A DNA stretch of 64,000 nt from Streptococcus taonis (GCF_029948085.1 NZ_JARZZP010000011.1:1-64000), one strand, 5' to 3'. Positions 1 through 11,952 are shown, counted from the stretch's first letter. Notes: generated by a model from the sequence alone, not told the origin. Translations and numbers: made by a program.

Positions 1-54
1 GGCTTCCGGAACTTTGAAAACTTTAAAACTAGAATCCTCATTGCTTTGAACATC

Positions 55-84
55 AAAAAGGAGAGAACCATGTTGGTCCTCTCC
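55..84 (-). terminator. terminator-like hairpin
   Basis: GGAGAG (60-65) and ACC (67-69) pair with GGT (75-77) and CTCTCC (79-84) around a 5-base loop. On the minus strand the stem is followed by a T run (55-59). It lies beyond the atp operon terminator, so it may be a second stop for that operon or belong to a gene left of the window. The first 54 bases show no gene that I can support. Confidence 0.45.
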
Positions 85-86
85 AG

Positions 87-168
87 GTTATAACTTTTCA
101 TCAACCCACTACAGTTGACAAAGAGCCGTTATAACTTTTTATCAACCCACTACAGTTGACAAAGAGCC
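87..168. repeat. two tandem 41-bp direct repeats
   Basis: Positions 87-127 and 128-168 are the same 41-bp unit with one C/T difference. Read on the minus strand each copy begins GGCTCTTTGTCAACTGTAG. From memory this resembles the terminal inverted repeats of ISL3-family insertion sequences, so the pair may be an IS footprint, but no transposase is present. The repeats lie in the 208-bp tail downstream of atpC, which otherwise holds only hairpins. Confidence 0.8.
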
Positions 169-170
169 CA

Positions 171-209
171 TAAAAAATGAACTTGATTCTCAAATCAAGT
201 TCATTTTTT
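171..209. terminator. atp operon terminator (bidirectional hairpin)
   Basis: ATGAACTTGATT (177-188) pairs perfectly with AATCAAGTTCAT (193-204) around a CTCA loop. The stem is flanked by an A run on the left and a T run on the right, so it can terminate on both strands. It sits directly after the atpC stop codon and ends the eight-gene ATP synthase operon. Confidence 0.9.
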
Positions 210-628
210 TATAGTTTATTTCCGACATTGATTCGGTTAATAGCACGTTGTAATGCAATCTTAGCACGACGCTCTTGGTCAATCAAGTGTTTGTCTTGTG
301 CTTCTTCGATTTCACGTTCTGCACGAAGTTTGGCACGTTCTGCACGGCTAATATCGATATCACGAGCACGCTCAGCTGAGTCTGCAATAATGGTAATGAC
401 ATCATTAGCAATCTCAATGATTCCTCCGTTTACTGCTATCCAGTTGACATGAGAATCATCATCAATACGTTTGACTTTAACTTCATCAACTGCTAATACC
501 GCAATCATATTTTGATGTCGTGGCAAGATCCCCATCTCACCATCCAGAGTTCGAACCGATACAAAGCTGGCATGGTGATCATAGACGAGGCCATCTGGTG
601 TCACGATCTGGACAGTTAACTGAGCCAT
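209..628 (-). CDS. atpC: F1F0 ATP synthase epsilon subunit
   Basis: The 139-residue protein has the normal bacterial length for the epsilon subunit: an N-terminal beta-sandwich ([16 protein letters not shown], then a [12 protein letters not shown] stretch around 30-41) and a C-terminal two-helix domain rich in Arg, Glu and Ala. Epsilon belongs to the central stalk and damps ATP hydrolysis through its C-terminal helices. It is the last gene of the atp operon, 10 bp after atpD, and is followed at once by a strong hairpin terminator. Pneumococcal literature sometimes uses the name atpC for the c subunit; here it means epsilon. Confidence 0.97.
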   Translation of the reverse strand: MAQLTVQIVTPDGLVYDHHASFVSVRTLDGEMGILPRHQNMIAVLAVDEVKVKRIDDDSHVNWIAVNGGIIEIANDVITIIADSAERARDIDISRAERAKLRAEREIEEAQDKHLIDQERRAKIALQRAINRINVGNKL

Positions 629-638
629 AGATCACCTC

Positions 639-2054
<1,416 letters not shown>

Positions 2055-2126
2055 CTATTCTATATAAGATACTATCGGTTCCTAGTTTTGCTAGGTCCTA
2101 AGTTCATTTATTTGAGCAGGATGGCT

Positions 2127-3005
2127 TTATTCTAAAGCGCTAGCTCCTGCCACGATTTCTGTGATTTCTTGTGTAATCGCCGCCTGTCTGGCACGGTTAT
2201 ACTGAATGGTCAAATCATTAATCACTTTTTTAGCATTATCAGTCGCTGTTTGCATGGCTGTCATACCTGCAGCATTTTCAGCTGTCTTGGCATCAATAAT
2301 AGCACCATAAATCATACTTTCTGCAAACTGTGGTAACAATTGATCCAAGATTTCTTCACGACTTGTTTCAAGGTCAAAGGTCAAGCTATAGTTATCATCT
2401 GCTTCATTTGGATCCAAGTCCACGATTGGAAGCATCTGCTCTACACGCATTTGACTTGTCAATGTATTCACGTGGTGGTTGTAGCAAACGTAGAGCTCAT
2501 CAAAAAGTTCATTTTGATACATTTCAATCGTTTTTGTGATAATCTTACGAACTTCATCAAAGCTTGGTTGACTTGCAAGTCCACGCAATTCATAGATTGG
2601 CTGAATACCGCGTGATTTGAAGAAATCGGCTCCCATACCACCGATACAAATGACCTCAAAGTCATCACCTGAAGGATGGTATTCTTGCTGGATTTCCATG
2701 ACAGCTTTTAAGATTGAAGAATTATATCCTCCAACAAGACCACGGTCAGATGTAATGACGATATAGCCTGTTTTTTTGACGGGGCGACTGATCAACATAG
2801 GGTTAGTTGATCCGCCTGCACCATCTCCGTGGAGGATGTCTGTAACTAGTTTACGCACTTTTTGTGCATACACTTGGAAGTTACGAGCTGCTTCTTCAGA
2901 ACGACCTAACTTAGCTGCAGAAACCATCTGCATCGCGTTAGTAATTTGACTAGTATTTTTTGTTGAGGCGATTTTTGTTTTAATATCATTTAGAGATACT
3001 GCCAT
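2127..3005 (-). CDS. atpG: F1F0 ATP synthase gamma subunit
   Basis: The 292-residue protein has the two signature ends of gamma: an N-terminal helix ([22 protein letters not shown]) and a C-terminal helix ([16 protein letters not shown]) that together form the rotating coiled-coil shaft. [12 protein letters not shown] (about 85-96) is the conserved Rossmann-like motif. It turns inside the alpha3-beta3 ring and couples proton flow to catalysis. It is 15 bp downstream of atpA and 81 bp upstream of atpD. Length and motifs are normal. Confidence 0.98.
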   Translation of the reverse strand: MAVSLNDIKTKIASTKNTSQITNAMQMVSAAKLGRSEEAARNFQVYAQKVRKLVTDILHGDGAGGSTNPMLISRPVKKTGYIVITSDRGLVGGYNSSILKAVMEIQQEYHPSGDDFEVICIGGMGADFFKSRGIQPIYELRGLASQPSFDEVRKIITKTIEMYQNELFDELYVCYNHHVNTLTSQMRVEQMLPIVDLDPNEADDNYSLTFDLETSREEILDQLLPQFAESMIYGAIIDAKTAENAAGMTAMQTATDNAKKVINDLTIQYNRARQAAITQEITEIVAGASALE

Positions 3006-3020
3006 CTGACACCTCTATTC

Positions 3021-5076
<2,056 letters not shown>

Positions 5077-5077
<1 letters not shown>

Positions 5078-5574
5078 TAAGCTTCTCCTAGCTGATCGAT
5101 ATACTGATCAATGAGTTCTTTATGGGCATGACCGTCAAGGTTTTGTGAGATGATTTTCCCAGCTAGACTAACTGTCAAATCTGCTACCTCACCTTTAACG
5201 CTTTGTAAAGCCTCAGCTTTGTTTTGCGCAATTTCTTGGTTAGCTTTTTCTTTCAAGCGACCAGCTTCTAGCTTAGCTTCAGCTAGAATATCTGATTTGC
5301 TCTTTTCAGCTGTCTCCTTGGCATTCTCGATGATAGTTTTAGCTTCGCTTCGGCTACCTGCTAATTCATCTTCACGCTTTTGAGCAAGAGTTTCTGCTTT
5401 TTGACGAGCTTGTTCAGCACCATCAATATCAGAAGCGATCTTTTCAGCGCGTTCTTCGAAGACACTTGTCAAGTTTGACCATGCGTATTTTTTGACTAAG
5501 ACGATCAAAAGGATAAAAGAGCCAGCAATTAAAATAAAGTTACCAATCAATTCACCTACTGTTACGTGCATCAT
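5077..5574 (-). CDS. atpF: F1F0 ATP synthase b subunit
   Basis: The 165-residue protein has one N-terminal membrane segment (about 9-27, [19 protein letters not shown]) followed by a long, highly charged Ala/Glu/Lys-rich helix that should form the dimeric peripheral stalk. Two adjacent ATG codons (5574 and 5571) follow an AAGGAG ribosome binding site; either could start translation. The gene is coupled to atpH by a one-base overlap and follows atpB by 10 bp. Confidence 0.97.
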
Positions 5575-5584
5575 TTACTCCTTT

Positions 5585-6298
5585 CTACTCTTCATCATTA
5601 ATTTTATTTCCTAGATACATAGAAGACAAGACTGTGAATACATAGGCCTGAACACAGGAAATAAACACAGAAAATGCCGTCCAGACAAGATTGGTAACAA
5701 ATGCGACTGGATACCAATAAAGTGCCTGATGAGAGAGAGTAATAAGCAAGCTTGCCATCACTTCTCCGGCAAAGATATTCCCGAACACCCGCAAAGCAAG
5801 TGATAGGAAATTCGTGACTTCTTCAAGGAGATTCATCGGTGTCATGAAACCTGGGGTTACAAAACCTTTTAGATATTTTTTAACACCGCGACGACGAATT
5901 CCTTCAATATGGGTCATCAGGATAATTCCGAATGACAAGGCCAAGTCAAACTGGAGATTTGCTGTTGGCGATGTCCAAAGGTTTGTCCCATCTGTAGTTT
6001 GAAGTTTTGCCATCAAACCAAGATTATTTGCGATAACCATAAAAAGAAATAAACACAAGTAAAAGAGTGAGTAATCTTTCATGTACCGTGAACCTACGTT
6101 GGGTTCCGTAAATCCGACTACAAAGTCATAGAGATACTCGAGTACATTTTGCTTTCCTTTGGGTTTTACAGTCATATTACGACTTGCCCAATAGATAAAG
6201 CCAAAAATAAGTGCCACAGACAACAAAGTCAATGCTGTCAAGGTTAAATCAAAGGTAACAGGACCAATATTGATGGTTGGATTGATACTTTCTTCCAT
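5585..6298 (-). CDS. atpB: F1F0 ATP synthase a subunit
   Basis: The 237-residue polytopic membrane protein has about five or six hydrophobic segments. The functional arginine helix is visible as [18 protein letters not shown] (about 164-181), with Arg172 the expected essential residue facing the c-ring carboxylate. It forms the two proton half-channels of F0. The gene follows atpE, giving the order c-a-b usual for streptococci rather than the a-c-b order of many other bacteria. Confidence 0.98.
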   Translation of the reverse strand: MEESINPTINIGPVTFDLTLTALTLLSVALIFGFIYWASRNMTVKPKGKQNVLEYLYDFVVGFTEPNVGSRYMKDYSLFYLCLFLFMVIANNLGLMAKLQTTDGTNLWTSPTANLQFDLALSFGIILMTHIEGIRRRGVKKYLKGFVTPGFMTPMNLLEEVTNFLSLALRVFGNIFAGEVMASLLITLSHQALYWYPVAFVTNLVWTAFSVFISCVQAYVFTVLSSMYLGNKINDEE

Positions 6299-6332
6299 CT
6301 AGAATCCTCCCTTTTCCATTTTATACTTCTCT

Positions 6333-6533
6333 TTATTTGATGATAAATGAAAATACGAGAGTTACAAAGAATGTTCCTTCGATAAAGGCAATCCCCATGA
6401 TCATCAAACTACGCAATTGAGGGATGATATCTGGTTGGCGTGCTGCAGATTTGAACAAACCGTTCATCAAAAATCCTTCTGCAAGAGATACACCCATACA
6501 GGCAAGACATAGACCGAAAAATGTTAAATTCAT
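6333..6533 (-). CDS. atpE: F1F0 ATP synthase c subunit (proteolipid)
   Basis: The 66-residue hairpin of two membrane helices is joined by the polar loop ARQPD (31-35). The essential proton-carrying carboxylate is Glu52 (FIEGTFF). In S. pneumoniae this subunit is the target of optochin, and resistance changes cluster in the two helices. Compared with my recollection of the pneumococcal protein, residue 18 is Ala (not Gly), residue 48 is Ile, and the loop region 36-39 differs. AAAAAAGGAG lies just before the ATG. It is the first gene of the atp operon. Confidence 0.98.
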   Translation of the reverse strand: MNLTFFGLCLACMGVSLAEGFLMNGLFKSAARQPDIIPQLRSLMIMGIAFIEGTFFVTLVFSFIIK

Positions 6534-6570
6534 GACGAATTCTCCTTTTTTAAATTAAATTTACTTCCCT

Positions 6571-6599
6571 AGTTTAGTCCTAAAATTTGCTTTTGTCAA
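6571..6599 (-). promoter_or_regulatory. atp operon promoter
   Basis: On the minus strand the sequence reads TTGACA (6594-6599), a 17-bp spacer and TAAACT (6571-6576). The -35 box is a perfect match and the spacing is ideal. The start of atpE lies 38 bp downstream of the -10 box. This is the only good promoter between the CHY gene and the operon. Confidence 0.85.
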
Positions 6600-6612
6600 C
6601 TTTTTACTAGCA

Positions 6613-6628
6613 TTGAAAGCGTTTCTAA
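6613..6628. promoter_or_regulatory. possible cre (CcpA) site upstream of the atp promoter
   Basis: TTGAAAGCGTTTCTAA matches 12 of 14 defined positions of the cre consensus WTGNAARCGNWWWCAW, missing at the two positions before the last two. It lies 13 bp upstream of the atp -35 box, a place where CcpA would more often activate than block. A chance match of the same score lies at 8473-8488, so confidence is moderate. Confidence 0.4.
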
Positions 6629-6707
6629 TCATTTATTTCTATTTTTACGATTTTCAAGACAATTATATAGAAAATTTTAATGTCTTTTCTGATTATTTTT
6701 CTGAAAA

Positions 6708-6736
6708 GAAAAATCCAAGTTTGGAAACCTGGATTT
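6708..6736 (-). terminator. terminator of the U32 / CHY gene pair
   Basis: AAATCCA (711-717 of the 6 kb block) and GTTT pair with AAAC and TGGATTT (6730-6736). On the minus strand the stem runs into TTTTTCTTTTC. It sits 9 bp beyond the CHY gene stop and separates this unit from the atp promoter. Confidence 0.8.
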
Positions 6737-6744
6737 ATCGTTCT

Positions 6745-7056
6745 TTATTTGAAATAATGGGAATGGTGACTCTGGCAAGCTGGATTAAATGCAGCATTAC
6801 AATATGGACAGCTACTTTTCTTTGAATATTCCTCATAAGTTAGGGTTTTCTTACAGGAACCACATAAGCTAGGTTTATTCTGTTTAAGTCTTAAAGGGTA
6901 GGGAGAAAATGTGTGCTCCTCTAGCGCATTGTGACACTGATAACAGGCATAGTATTTCTTACACTCATTACACTGGAGTGCTACGATATCTTTATCACTA
7001 TGGTAATGAACACATCTGCTTTCATCATCTACTAGTAATCCATGAGCTTGAACCAT
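6745..7056 (-). CDS. CHY zinc-finger protein
   Basis: The 103-residue protein is rich in Cys and His pairs: CVHYH (15-19), CNEC (29-32), CYQC (38-41), CGSC (66-69), CPYC (83-86) and a final HHSHYF. This is the layout of the CHY zinc-finger family (PF05495), which should bind several zinc ions. No enzymatic function is known for the bacterial stand-alone form. It starts 13 bp after the U32 gene with ribosome binding site AAGGAAAG, so the two are probably co-transcribed. A role next to a tRNA-modifying enzyme is only an inference from that. Confidence 0.85.
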   Translation of the reverse strand: MVQAHGLLVDDESRCVHYHSDKDIVALQCNECKKYYACYQCHNALEEHTFSPYPLRLKQNKPSLCGSCKKTLTYEEYSKKSSCPYCNAAFNPACQSHHSHYFK

Positions 7057-7069
7057 TGACTTTCCTTAT

Positions 7070-8356
7070 CTAGGCACGAACTGTAACGCTGGTTCCATCT
7101 TCTTTGTAAAGATTGATCAAGCCTTCTTTCAAAGCACGGACCATATCACCTGCTTGTACTGGTTGTGGAACCTTGATGGTCAAGAGTTCCATTGGGTTTG
7201 GTGCACGGTCAATCTTGTTACCTTTGGCATCATGAAGGTCTTCGATATAAGTTTCAAAATGGCGGAAACCTGGGCCATAAAACTCAACTTGGTCTCCTTC
7301 GTTGATAACGTTACGTTGGCGAATAGTTGCTGTTTGCGTTGCATCATCATAAGCTACTACTTCAGCAACAAACTTGTATTCTGGAATCTTACGACGAGCA
7401 CCGAATAGTTGTTCGTTTTCAGATGGTGTTCCGTAATAGAAACCTGTAGCCAATTCACGTTGGGCAACCTTCCACATTTCATCAATCAAGTCTTGCTTGA
7501 TAGCTTCAAACTTTTCAGGACTTTCAAGGTAGGCATCAACGGCAGCTTTGTAGCAGTTTGTCACTGTTGAAACATAGTGGATAGACTTCATACGACCTTC
7601 AATTTTAAGACTGTCCACACCATTTTCAATCATATCTGGAATATGGTCAATCATAGACATATCAACCGCAGACATGGAGAATTCTTCAGGAATTTCTCCC
7701 TTGAGGCTCTTACGTTCTTTACCAAATGGCATATCGTAAAGGTCATATTTCCAACGGCAAGATTGTGAACATCCACCACGGTTAGCGTCACGCATACTCA
7801 TATGGTTAGAAAGGGTACAACGGCCAGAATATGAGATACACATAGCTCCATGTACAAAAGCTTCAATCTCAACGTCTGTACGTTTGCGAATTTCTGCCAA
7901 TTCTTCCATAGAAACCTCACGCGCCAAAACGACACGAGTCAATCCAAGTTCTTTCCAGAATTCAAGAGTTTCATAGTTGGTCGCACTAGCTTGTGTTGAA
8001 AGGTGGATTTCAAGTCCTGGTGCTTCTGTTGCTGCAATCATGATTAAGGCAGGGTCAGAAACGATAACCGCTGCAATCCCAATATCACGCAACTTACGGA
8101 ACCATTCTCCGGCACCTTCTTCATTCCCCTCGTGCATAACCATATTAGCAGCTACATAAACTTTAGCGCCATACTTAGCCGCAAACTGAACTCCTTCTTC
8201 CATTTGTTCGAAAGTGAAGTTTCCCGCACGGCTACGTAGACCATAGGCCTGACCACCGATAAAGACAGCATCTGCTCCGTATTGAACAGCTACTTTTAGT
8301 TTTTCTAGTGTTCCTGCAGGTGATAGAACCTCAGGACGTTTCAAAGTTTTTGTCAT
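7070..8356 (-). CDS. U32 family (TrhP-like) tRNA hydroxylation protein
   Basis: The 428-residue protein has the U32 signature EAFVHGAMCISYSGRCTLS (residues about 161-179) and a further Cys pair in GGCSQSCRWKY that should help bind an iron-sulfur cluster. U32 proteins were first named collagenase-like peptidases. Members of this length in Bacillus and E. coli (TrhP) are now known to be needed for 5-hydroxyuridine formation at tRNA position 34 from prephenate, so that is the likelier role. A C-terminal beta-barrel-like domain follows about residue 330. Start chosen at ATG after TAGGAG. Confidence 0.9.
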   Translation of the reverse strand: MTKTLKRPEVLSPAGTLEKLKVAVQYGADAVFIGGQAYGLRSRAGNFTFEQMEEGVQFAAKYGAKVYVAANMVMHEGNEEGAGEWFRKLRDIGIAAVIVSDPALIMIAATEAPGLEIHLSTQASATNYETLEFWKELGLTRVVLAREVSMEELAEIRKRTDVEIEAFVHGAMCISYSGRCTLSNHMSMRDANRGGCSQSCRWKYDLYDMPFGKERKSLKGEIPEEFSMSAVDMSMIDHIPDMIENGVDSLKIEGRMKSIHYVSTVTNCYKAAVDAYLESPEKFEAIKQDLIDEMWKVAQRELATGFYYGTPSENEQLFGARRKIPEYKFVAEVVAYDDATQTATIRQRNVINEGDQVEFYGPGFRHFETYIEDLHDAKGNKIDRAPNPMELLTIKVPQPVQAGDMVRALKEGLINLYKEDGTSVTVRA

Positions 8357-8401
8357 TTTTTCTCCTATTTACAATATAAAAGTTTGACACCAATCTTAAC
8401 T

Positions 8402-8430
8402 ATTTTATAGTAAACAGGGTTCAAAATCAA
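8402..8430 (-). promoter_or_regulatory. promoter of the U32 gene
   Basis: The minus strand has TTGATT (8425-8430), a 17-bp spacer and TAAAAT (8402-8407). This is a good sigma-A match, 46 bp upstream of the U32 start codon. Confidence 0.65.
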
Positions 8431-8481
8431 GCCTTGAATGATTGTTTAGACAATTTTAATGTTTAGTTTTCTATGAAAACG

Positions 8482-10692
8482 TTATTGAACAGTTTCAACA
8501 TTCCAAGTAGTCCATCCCTTGAAACGAATGGCGCCCTTTTGATTCGTTTGGTATATCGAATTCCCAAGTTCTTGGTTACTTTCCCCATTTTTTTCTTTGA
8601 ATTTTTTCTTCTTGTCTACCGAAATGACCGTGATTTTAGCTTGTAAAGTTTTGAAGACTTCTACATCTCTCTTTTTCTTCGATGCTTGCTGATGACTTAT
8701 CACTACATCTGCATGGAGTTTTGGATAAGACTTGGTTAAGAACTTCTCCTCTATATTTCCAGTAACTAGAAAGGTTTGGTTTAGTAACTTTCCATACAAG
8801 ACCATTGAGTCCTTTTCATCACTATTTTGGCTAGTGATTACTTCTAAACTATTCCCAAAAATAGGTAACTGCTGTCCTGTTTTGATAGCCCCTACCTTGA
8901 CTTTGCTCTCCTTCAGCTTATCCATAAATTCTCTCTTAGATAAAGTTTCTTCAGTTACTAGAATCTCTCCAAGATTGAAGGCTTTACTAATTTCTAACAC
9001 ATGATCTAGTTGCATAGGTTCACTTTTCGTTAAAACAAGCTGATCAATCTTGGCCACTCCTCGACTTTTCAGATAAGGGATTAAACTACGTTTGGCATTG
9101 CTGGTAATAGCTTTCTCCTGCCAGACTTCTTTCTTTTCAACTGCTAGCTTTTCACCAACATCCAGTAGTATGGTCTTTCCTGCCATGTCTCTTAGGAAAA
9201 TGCTTCGCCCCTGTTCCATATCTAGGACTGTGATTTCATTTTCTAGTGGATGCTTGGTTACTAAAAAGAATGAGATAGCAACTATGACAAGCATAGATAG
9301 TTTTTTCACATTCTTTCGATAGTCGTAGATGAGAGCTAAAGTAATCAAAAGAAGGATTAAAATCCAAAGACTCGGCTGACCAAAAACAAGAGGCCTCGTA
9401 GATAGCTGAGAAATATAGCGTATGATGTTTTCTAACCATTCAAAGAGAAAGTTGAACTGGGTGATGGGATATATAAATGACAGACAGAAGAGAATCGATA
9501 AAAGTGGCAATAGGACCATGTCAAACAAGAATGAAAAGACAAATGTCAAGAGAATGGACCACGGTTGAAATTCTGAAAAATAAAAAGATAGAATTGGCAG
9601 AATTCCCAAGGAAATAATACAACTCTCCCTAACCAGTCCTTTTATCCCTACTACTTCCTCACCAGTCATTGTCAGGATAAAGGCATAAGCACAGGAAAGA
9701 ACTCCCCCAGCAGTTAAGAAAAAGTTCGGCATGATAAGAAATAGAATAAGAATCGTTAAAGCAAAATTATCCAGTGACTTAAAGCCATGCTGAGCCAATA
9801 GCTTTTGGAGGAGACTACGAATAACAGAGGCTGAAAATCCTGTCAAACCTGCATAGGCTAAGGAGAAGGGATAGGCTAGCCATTTGAACTTCTCTTGCGT
9901 CAAGCCCAATCGCAAGAGTGACTTTTTAAAAGCATTCATGAAAAATCCAACCTGCATTCCTGACAAAGCAAAAAGGTGAATAATCCCTAGACTTGAGTAG
10001 AGTTCATTCATTTCCTCAAAATCTGTGTCCAAATGCCCCAATAAAAGACCTGTCATATAATTGCGCATGGGATCGGGAAAATTCCTTTTTATCCAGACAA
10101 CTGCTTTTCTCCGCAAACTTGATAGATTTTCTCCAATATCCCAACTGGAAATTTGCTTTAATTCCACAATTTCGGATATGGTCATAGTCTGATAAATTCC
10201 TTGTGTTTTGAGATAGTTTCGATAATCAAAACCCGCAAAATTACTGGCTCCTTGAGGACTAGCTAGCTTGCCTTTCACAACCATTTCATGTAGTTCAGAT
10301 AAATCTTGAAATTTTTCCTTTTCAACTTCTGACTGGAGTTTATAATAGACCTGAAAGAGTCTGCCCTCAGCCTTGCCACGAAAAGATAAGCTATCACCAT
10401 TTACTTTGATGGTATCCGATAATATTCTCACTGTATCAACCGTGTCTACAAGATTCCGACTGGCTTCTTCTTGCTGCCATTTTTGAAATAAAAACCAACT
10501 CCCAAATATGCTGCAAATCAAGAGGATCTTAGTCACAGTTTTCCATGGAAATTGGAAAAAGAGGCAGACTAGTAAAAAGACAAAGCCCAAAAGTGCTAGA
10601 AAGCTTGCTGAAAAGATTGCATAGTAGAGCCATAGCAAAAGAAAACTGAGATAGATTTTTGGAATTGGAAAGCGACTAATCCACTGTAACAT
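8482..10692 (-). CDS. comEC: DNA uptake channel protein ComEC
   Basis: The 736-residue integral membrane protein has several N-terminal hydrophobic segments, a competence domain (about 195-465) with the typical LFALSGMQVGFF stretch, and a C-terminal metallo-beta-lactamase-like domain (about 500-736) with the degraded motif VLDMEQGRS. ComEC forms the channel that takes single-stranded DNA across the membrane during transformation. It overlaps comEA by 17 bp, so translation is coupled, and it shares the SigX promoter upstream of comEA. The pneumococcal names are celA and celB. No frameshift is visible, so uptake should be functional. Confidence 0.96.
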   Translation of the reverse strand: MLQWISRFPIPKIYLSFLLLWLYYAIFSASFLALLGFVFLLVCLFFQFPWKTVTKILLICSIFGSWFLFQKWQQEEASRNLVDTVDTVRILSDTIKVNGDSLSFRGKAEGRLFQVYYKLQSEVEKEKFQDLSELHEMVVKGKLASPQGASNFAGFDYRNYLKTQGIYQTMTISEIVELKQISSWDIGENLSSLRRKAVVWIKRNFPDPMRNYMTGLLLGHLDTDFEEMNELYSSLGIIHLFALSGMQVGFFMNAFKKSLLRLGLTQEKFKWLAYPFSLAYAGLTGFSASVIRSLLQKLLAQHGFKSLDNFALTILILFLIMPNFFLTAGGVLSCAYAFILTMTGEEVVGIKGLVRESCIISLGILPILSFYFSEFQPWSILLTFVFSFLFDMVLLPLLSILFCLSFIYPITQFNFLFEWLENIIRYISQLSTRPLVFGQPSLWILILLLITLALIYDYRKNVKKLSMLVIVAISFFLVTKHPLENEITVLDMEQGRSIFLRDMAGKTILLDVGEKLAVEKKEVWQEKAITSNAKRSLIPYLKSRGVAKIDQLVLTKSEPMQLDHVLEISKAFNLGEILVTEETLSKREFMDKLKESKVKVGAIKTGQQLPIFGNSLEVITSQNSDEKDSMVLYGKLLNQTFLVTGNIEEKFLTKSYPKLHADVVISHQQASKKKRDVEVFKTLQAKITVISVDKKKKFKEKNGESNQELGNSIYQTNQKGAIRFKGWTTWNVETVQ

Positions 10693-11317
10693 ACTCTTTT
10701 AACTTTTCTATCGTTTTTGCACCAATACCAGAAACCTTTTTGAGCTCATCTACTGACTTAAACTTACCGTTGGAATCACGATGGTCGATAATATCTTGAG
10801 CACGTTTAGCACCTAAACCTTTGACTTGTTTCAGTTCCTCTAAACTGGCTTTATTAAGATTGACTTTCTTATTTTCTTTGGTGTTGGAAGCATTTGACTG
10901 TGCCTCTTGACTAGTAGCTTCTTCCTTAGTCGGAACATAGACAAGTGCTTCGTCACTAATTCTCTGGGCAAGATTGATAGACTTACTGTCTGCATTATCT
11001 GTCAAGCCACCAGCTTTTTGAACAGCATCATTGATTCGACTTCCAACTGGTAAATCATAGATTCCAGGTGATTTAACAGCGCCTTTGACATCGACAGTAA
11101 TTAGATCTTGCTCCACAACGTCTTCCTTCTGATTTTTATCTTCTTTTTCATCCGTCGAATCCTTTGGAACAGTGGTAACTTCTGTTTGCACCTTTGTTTC
11201 TTTAGCAGGTGTCTGAGCGACTGGTTTTAGGAGGAAAAATCCACCCAAGACTAAACCCAAACTAACACAGATAACGATGATTTTATATTCTTTAATTTTC
11301 TCAATAAGTTCTTCCAT
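10676..11317 (-). CDS. comEA: competence DNA receptor ComEA
   Basis: The 213-residue protein has an N-terminal membrane anchor (about 13-31), an acidic/Lys linker, an SLBB-like domain (ITVDVKGAVKSPGIYDLPVG, about 72-91) and a C-terminal pair of helix-hairpin-helix motifs (VNLNKASLEELKQVKGLGAK; then VDELKKVSGIGAKTIEKL). It binds double-stranded DNA outside the membrane and passes it to ComEC. Start is ATG after AGAGGAG. The com-box 20 bp upstream shows late-competence control. Confidence 0.97.
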   Translation of the reverse strand: MEELIEKIKEYKIIVICVSLGLVLGGFFLLKPVAQTPAKETKVQTEVTTVPKDSTDEKEDKNQKEDVVEQDLITVDVKGAVKSPGIYDLPVGSRINDAVQKAGGLTDNADSKSINLAQRISDEALVYVPTKEEATSQEAQSNASNTKENKKVNLNKASLEELKQVKGLGAKRAQDIIDHRDSNGKFKSVDELKKVSGIGAKTIEKLKEYVTVD

Positions 11318-11336
11318 ATTTTCTCCTCTCTTAGCT

Positions 11337-11344
11337 TATTCGTA
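11337..11344 (-). promoter_or_regulatory. com-box (SigX/ComX promoter) of comEA-comEC
   Basis: The minus strand reads TACGAATA, an exact match to the pneumococcal com-box recognised by the competence sigma factor SigX (ComX). It lies 20 bp before the comEA start codon, with no sigma-A -35 box in front. The same eight bases inside plsY (63651-63658) are in coding sequence and are not counted. Confidence 0.9.
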
Positions 11345-11351
11345 AGAGAAA

Positions 11352-11383
11352 GAAAAAACAGCTGAAAAATCTTTTCAACTGCT
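11352..11383 (-). terminator. terminator of the GNAT gene
   Basis: CAG-TGAAAA pairs with TTTTCA-CTG around ATC. On the minus strand a T run (complement of 11352-11358) follows. It stops the GNAT transcript just before the com-box. Confidence 0.7.
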
Positions 11384-11952
11384 TACTTATTTGCAAAATA
11401 ATCTTCCTTGGTTAAAATGTAATGTACACGTGTTACAATTCGTCCTGGTTCTTTATAGTCCATTCTAGCATATGGTTCTTCGTGGGAGAAGTGCATACCT
11501 GATTTCTTCATGACTTTTCCTGACGCAGGATTATCCTTATCGTGAAGGGCCGTCAACTTATTCATCCCAATCTTTTCAAAAGCCAGTTCAATTACAGCTC
11601 TGTTGGCTTCTGTCGTCAAACCTTGATTCCAATATTTTTGATGGATAATGTAACCAATGGCTGCCTTCTTAAGAACAGTATCCATCTTGTGCAGATCAAT
11701 GGTTCCGATAAATTCTCCAGTACTTTTTAGTTCAATTCCCCATCGTCCCAATGGATTGGCTAGATAAAACTGGGCAATATTGTTCTTAGTTTCCTCCAGA
11801 CTTTGATTGGTTGGAAAAGTGTAGCGCGTATTTTCTTTATTTGAAGCATACTCAAACATGGCTTCTGCATCATCGAGCGTTACTGGTCTAAGTACTAAGC
11901 GTTCAGTTTCGATGATTGGATGCTTAGCTAGTTTGATAAATAGTGATTCCAT
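11383..11952 (-). CDS. RimJ/RimL-like GNAT N-acetyltransferase
   Basis: The 189-residue protein fits the RimJ/RimL branch of the GNAT superfamily: N-terminal ETERLVLRPVTLDDAEAMF, a central GYIIHQKYWNQGLTTEANRAV segment that carries the acetyl-CoA binding loop, and the C-terminal NPASGKVMKKSGM motif. It should transfer acetyl from acetyl-CoA to an amine, perhaps an N-terminal residue of a protein, but the substrate cannot be told. I start it at the ATG at 11952, after GGGAGGTG, rather than at the upstream in-frame codon. It stands alone between comEA and ald. Confidence 0.88.
   Translation of the reverse strand: MESLFIKLAKHPIIETERLVLRPVTLDDAEAMFEYASNKENTRYTFPTNQSLEETKNNIAQFYLANPLGRWGIELKSTGEFIGTIDLHKMDTVLKKAAIGYIIHQKYWNQGLTTEANRAVIELAFEKIGMNKLTALHDKDNPASGKVMKKSGMHFSHEEPYARMDYKEPGRIVTRVHYILTKEDYFANK

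Noticed and set aside
8473-8488. ATGAAAACGTTATTGA, a 12/14 cre match
   Set aside because: It overlaps the comEC stop and is 43 bp upstream of the U32 promoter; the score is as expected for chance in AT-rich sequence.
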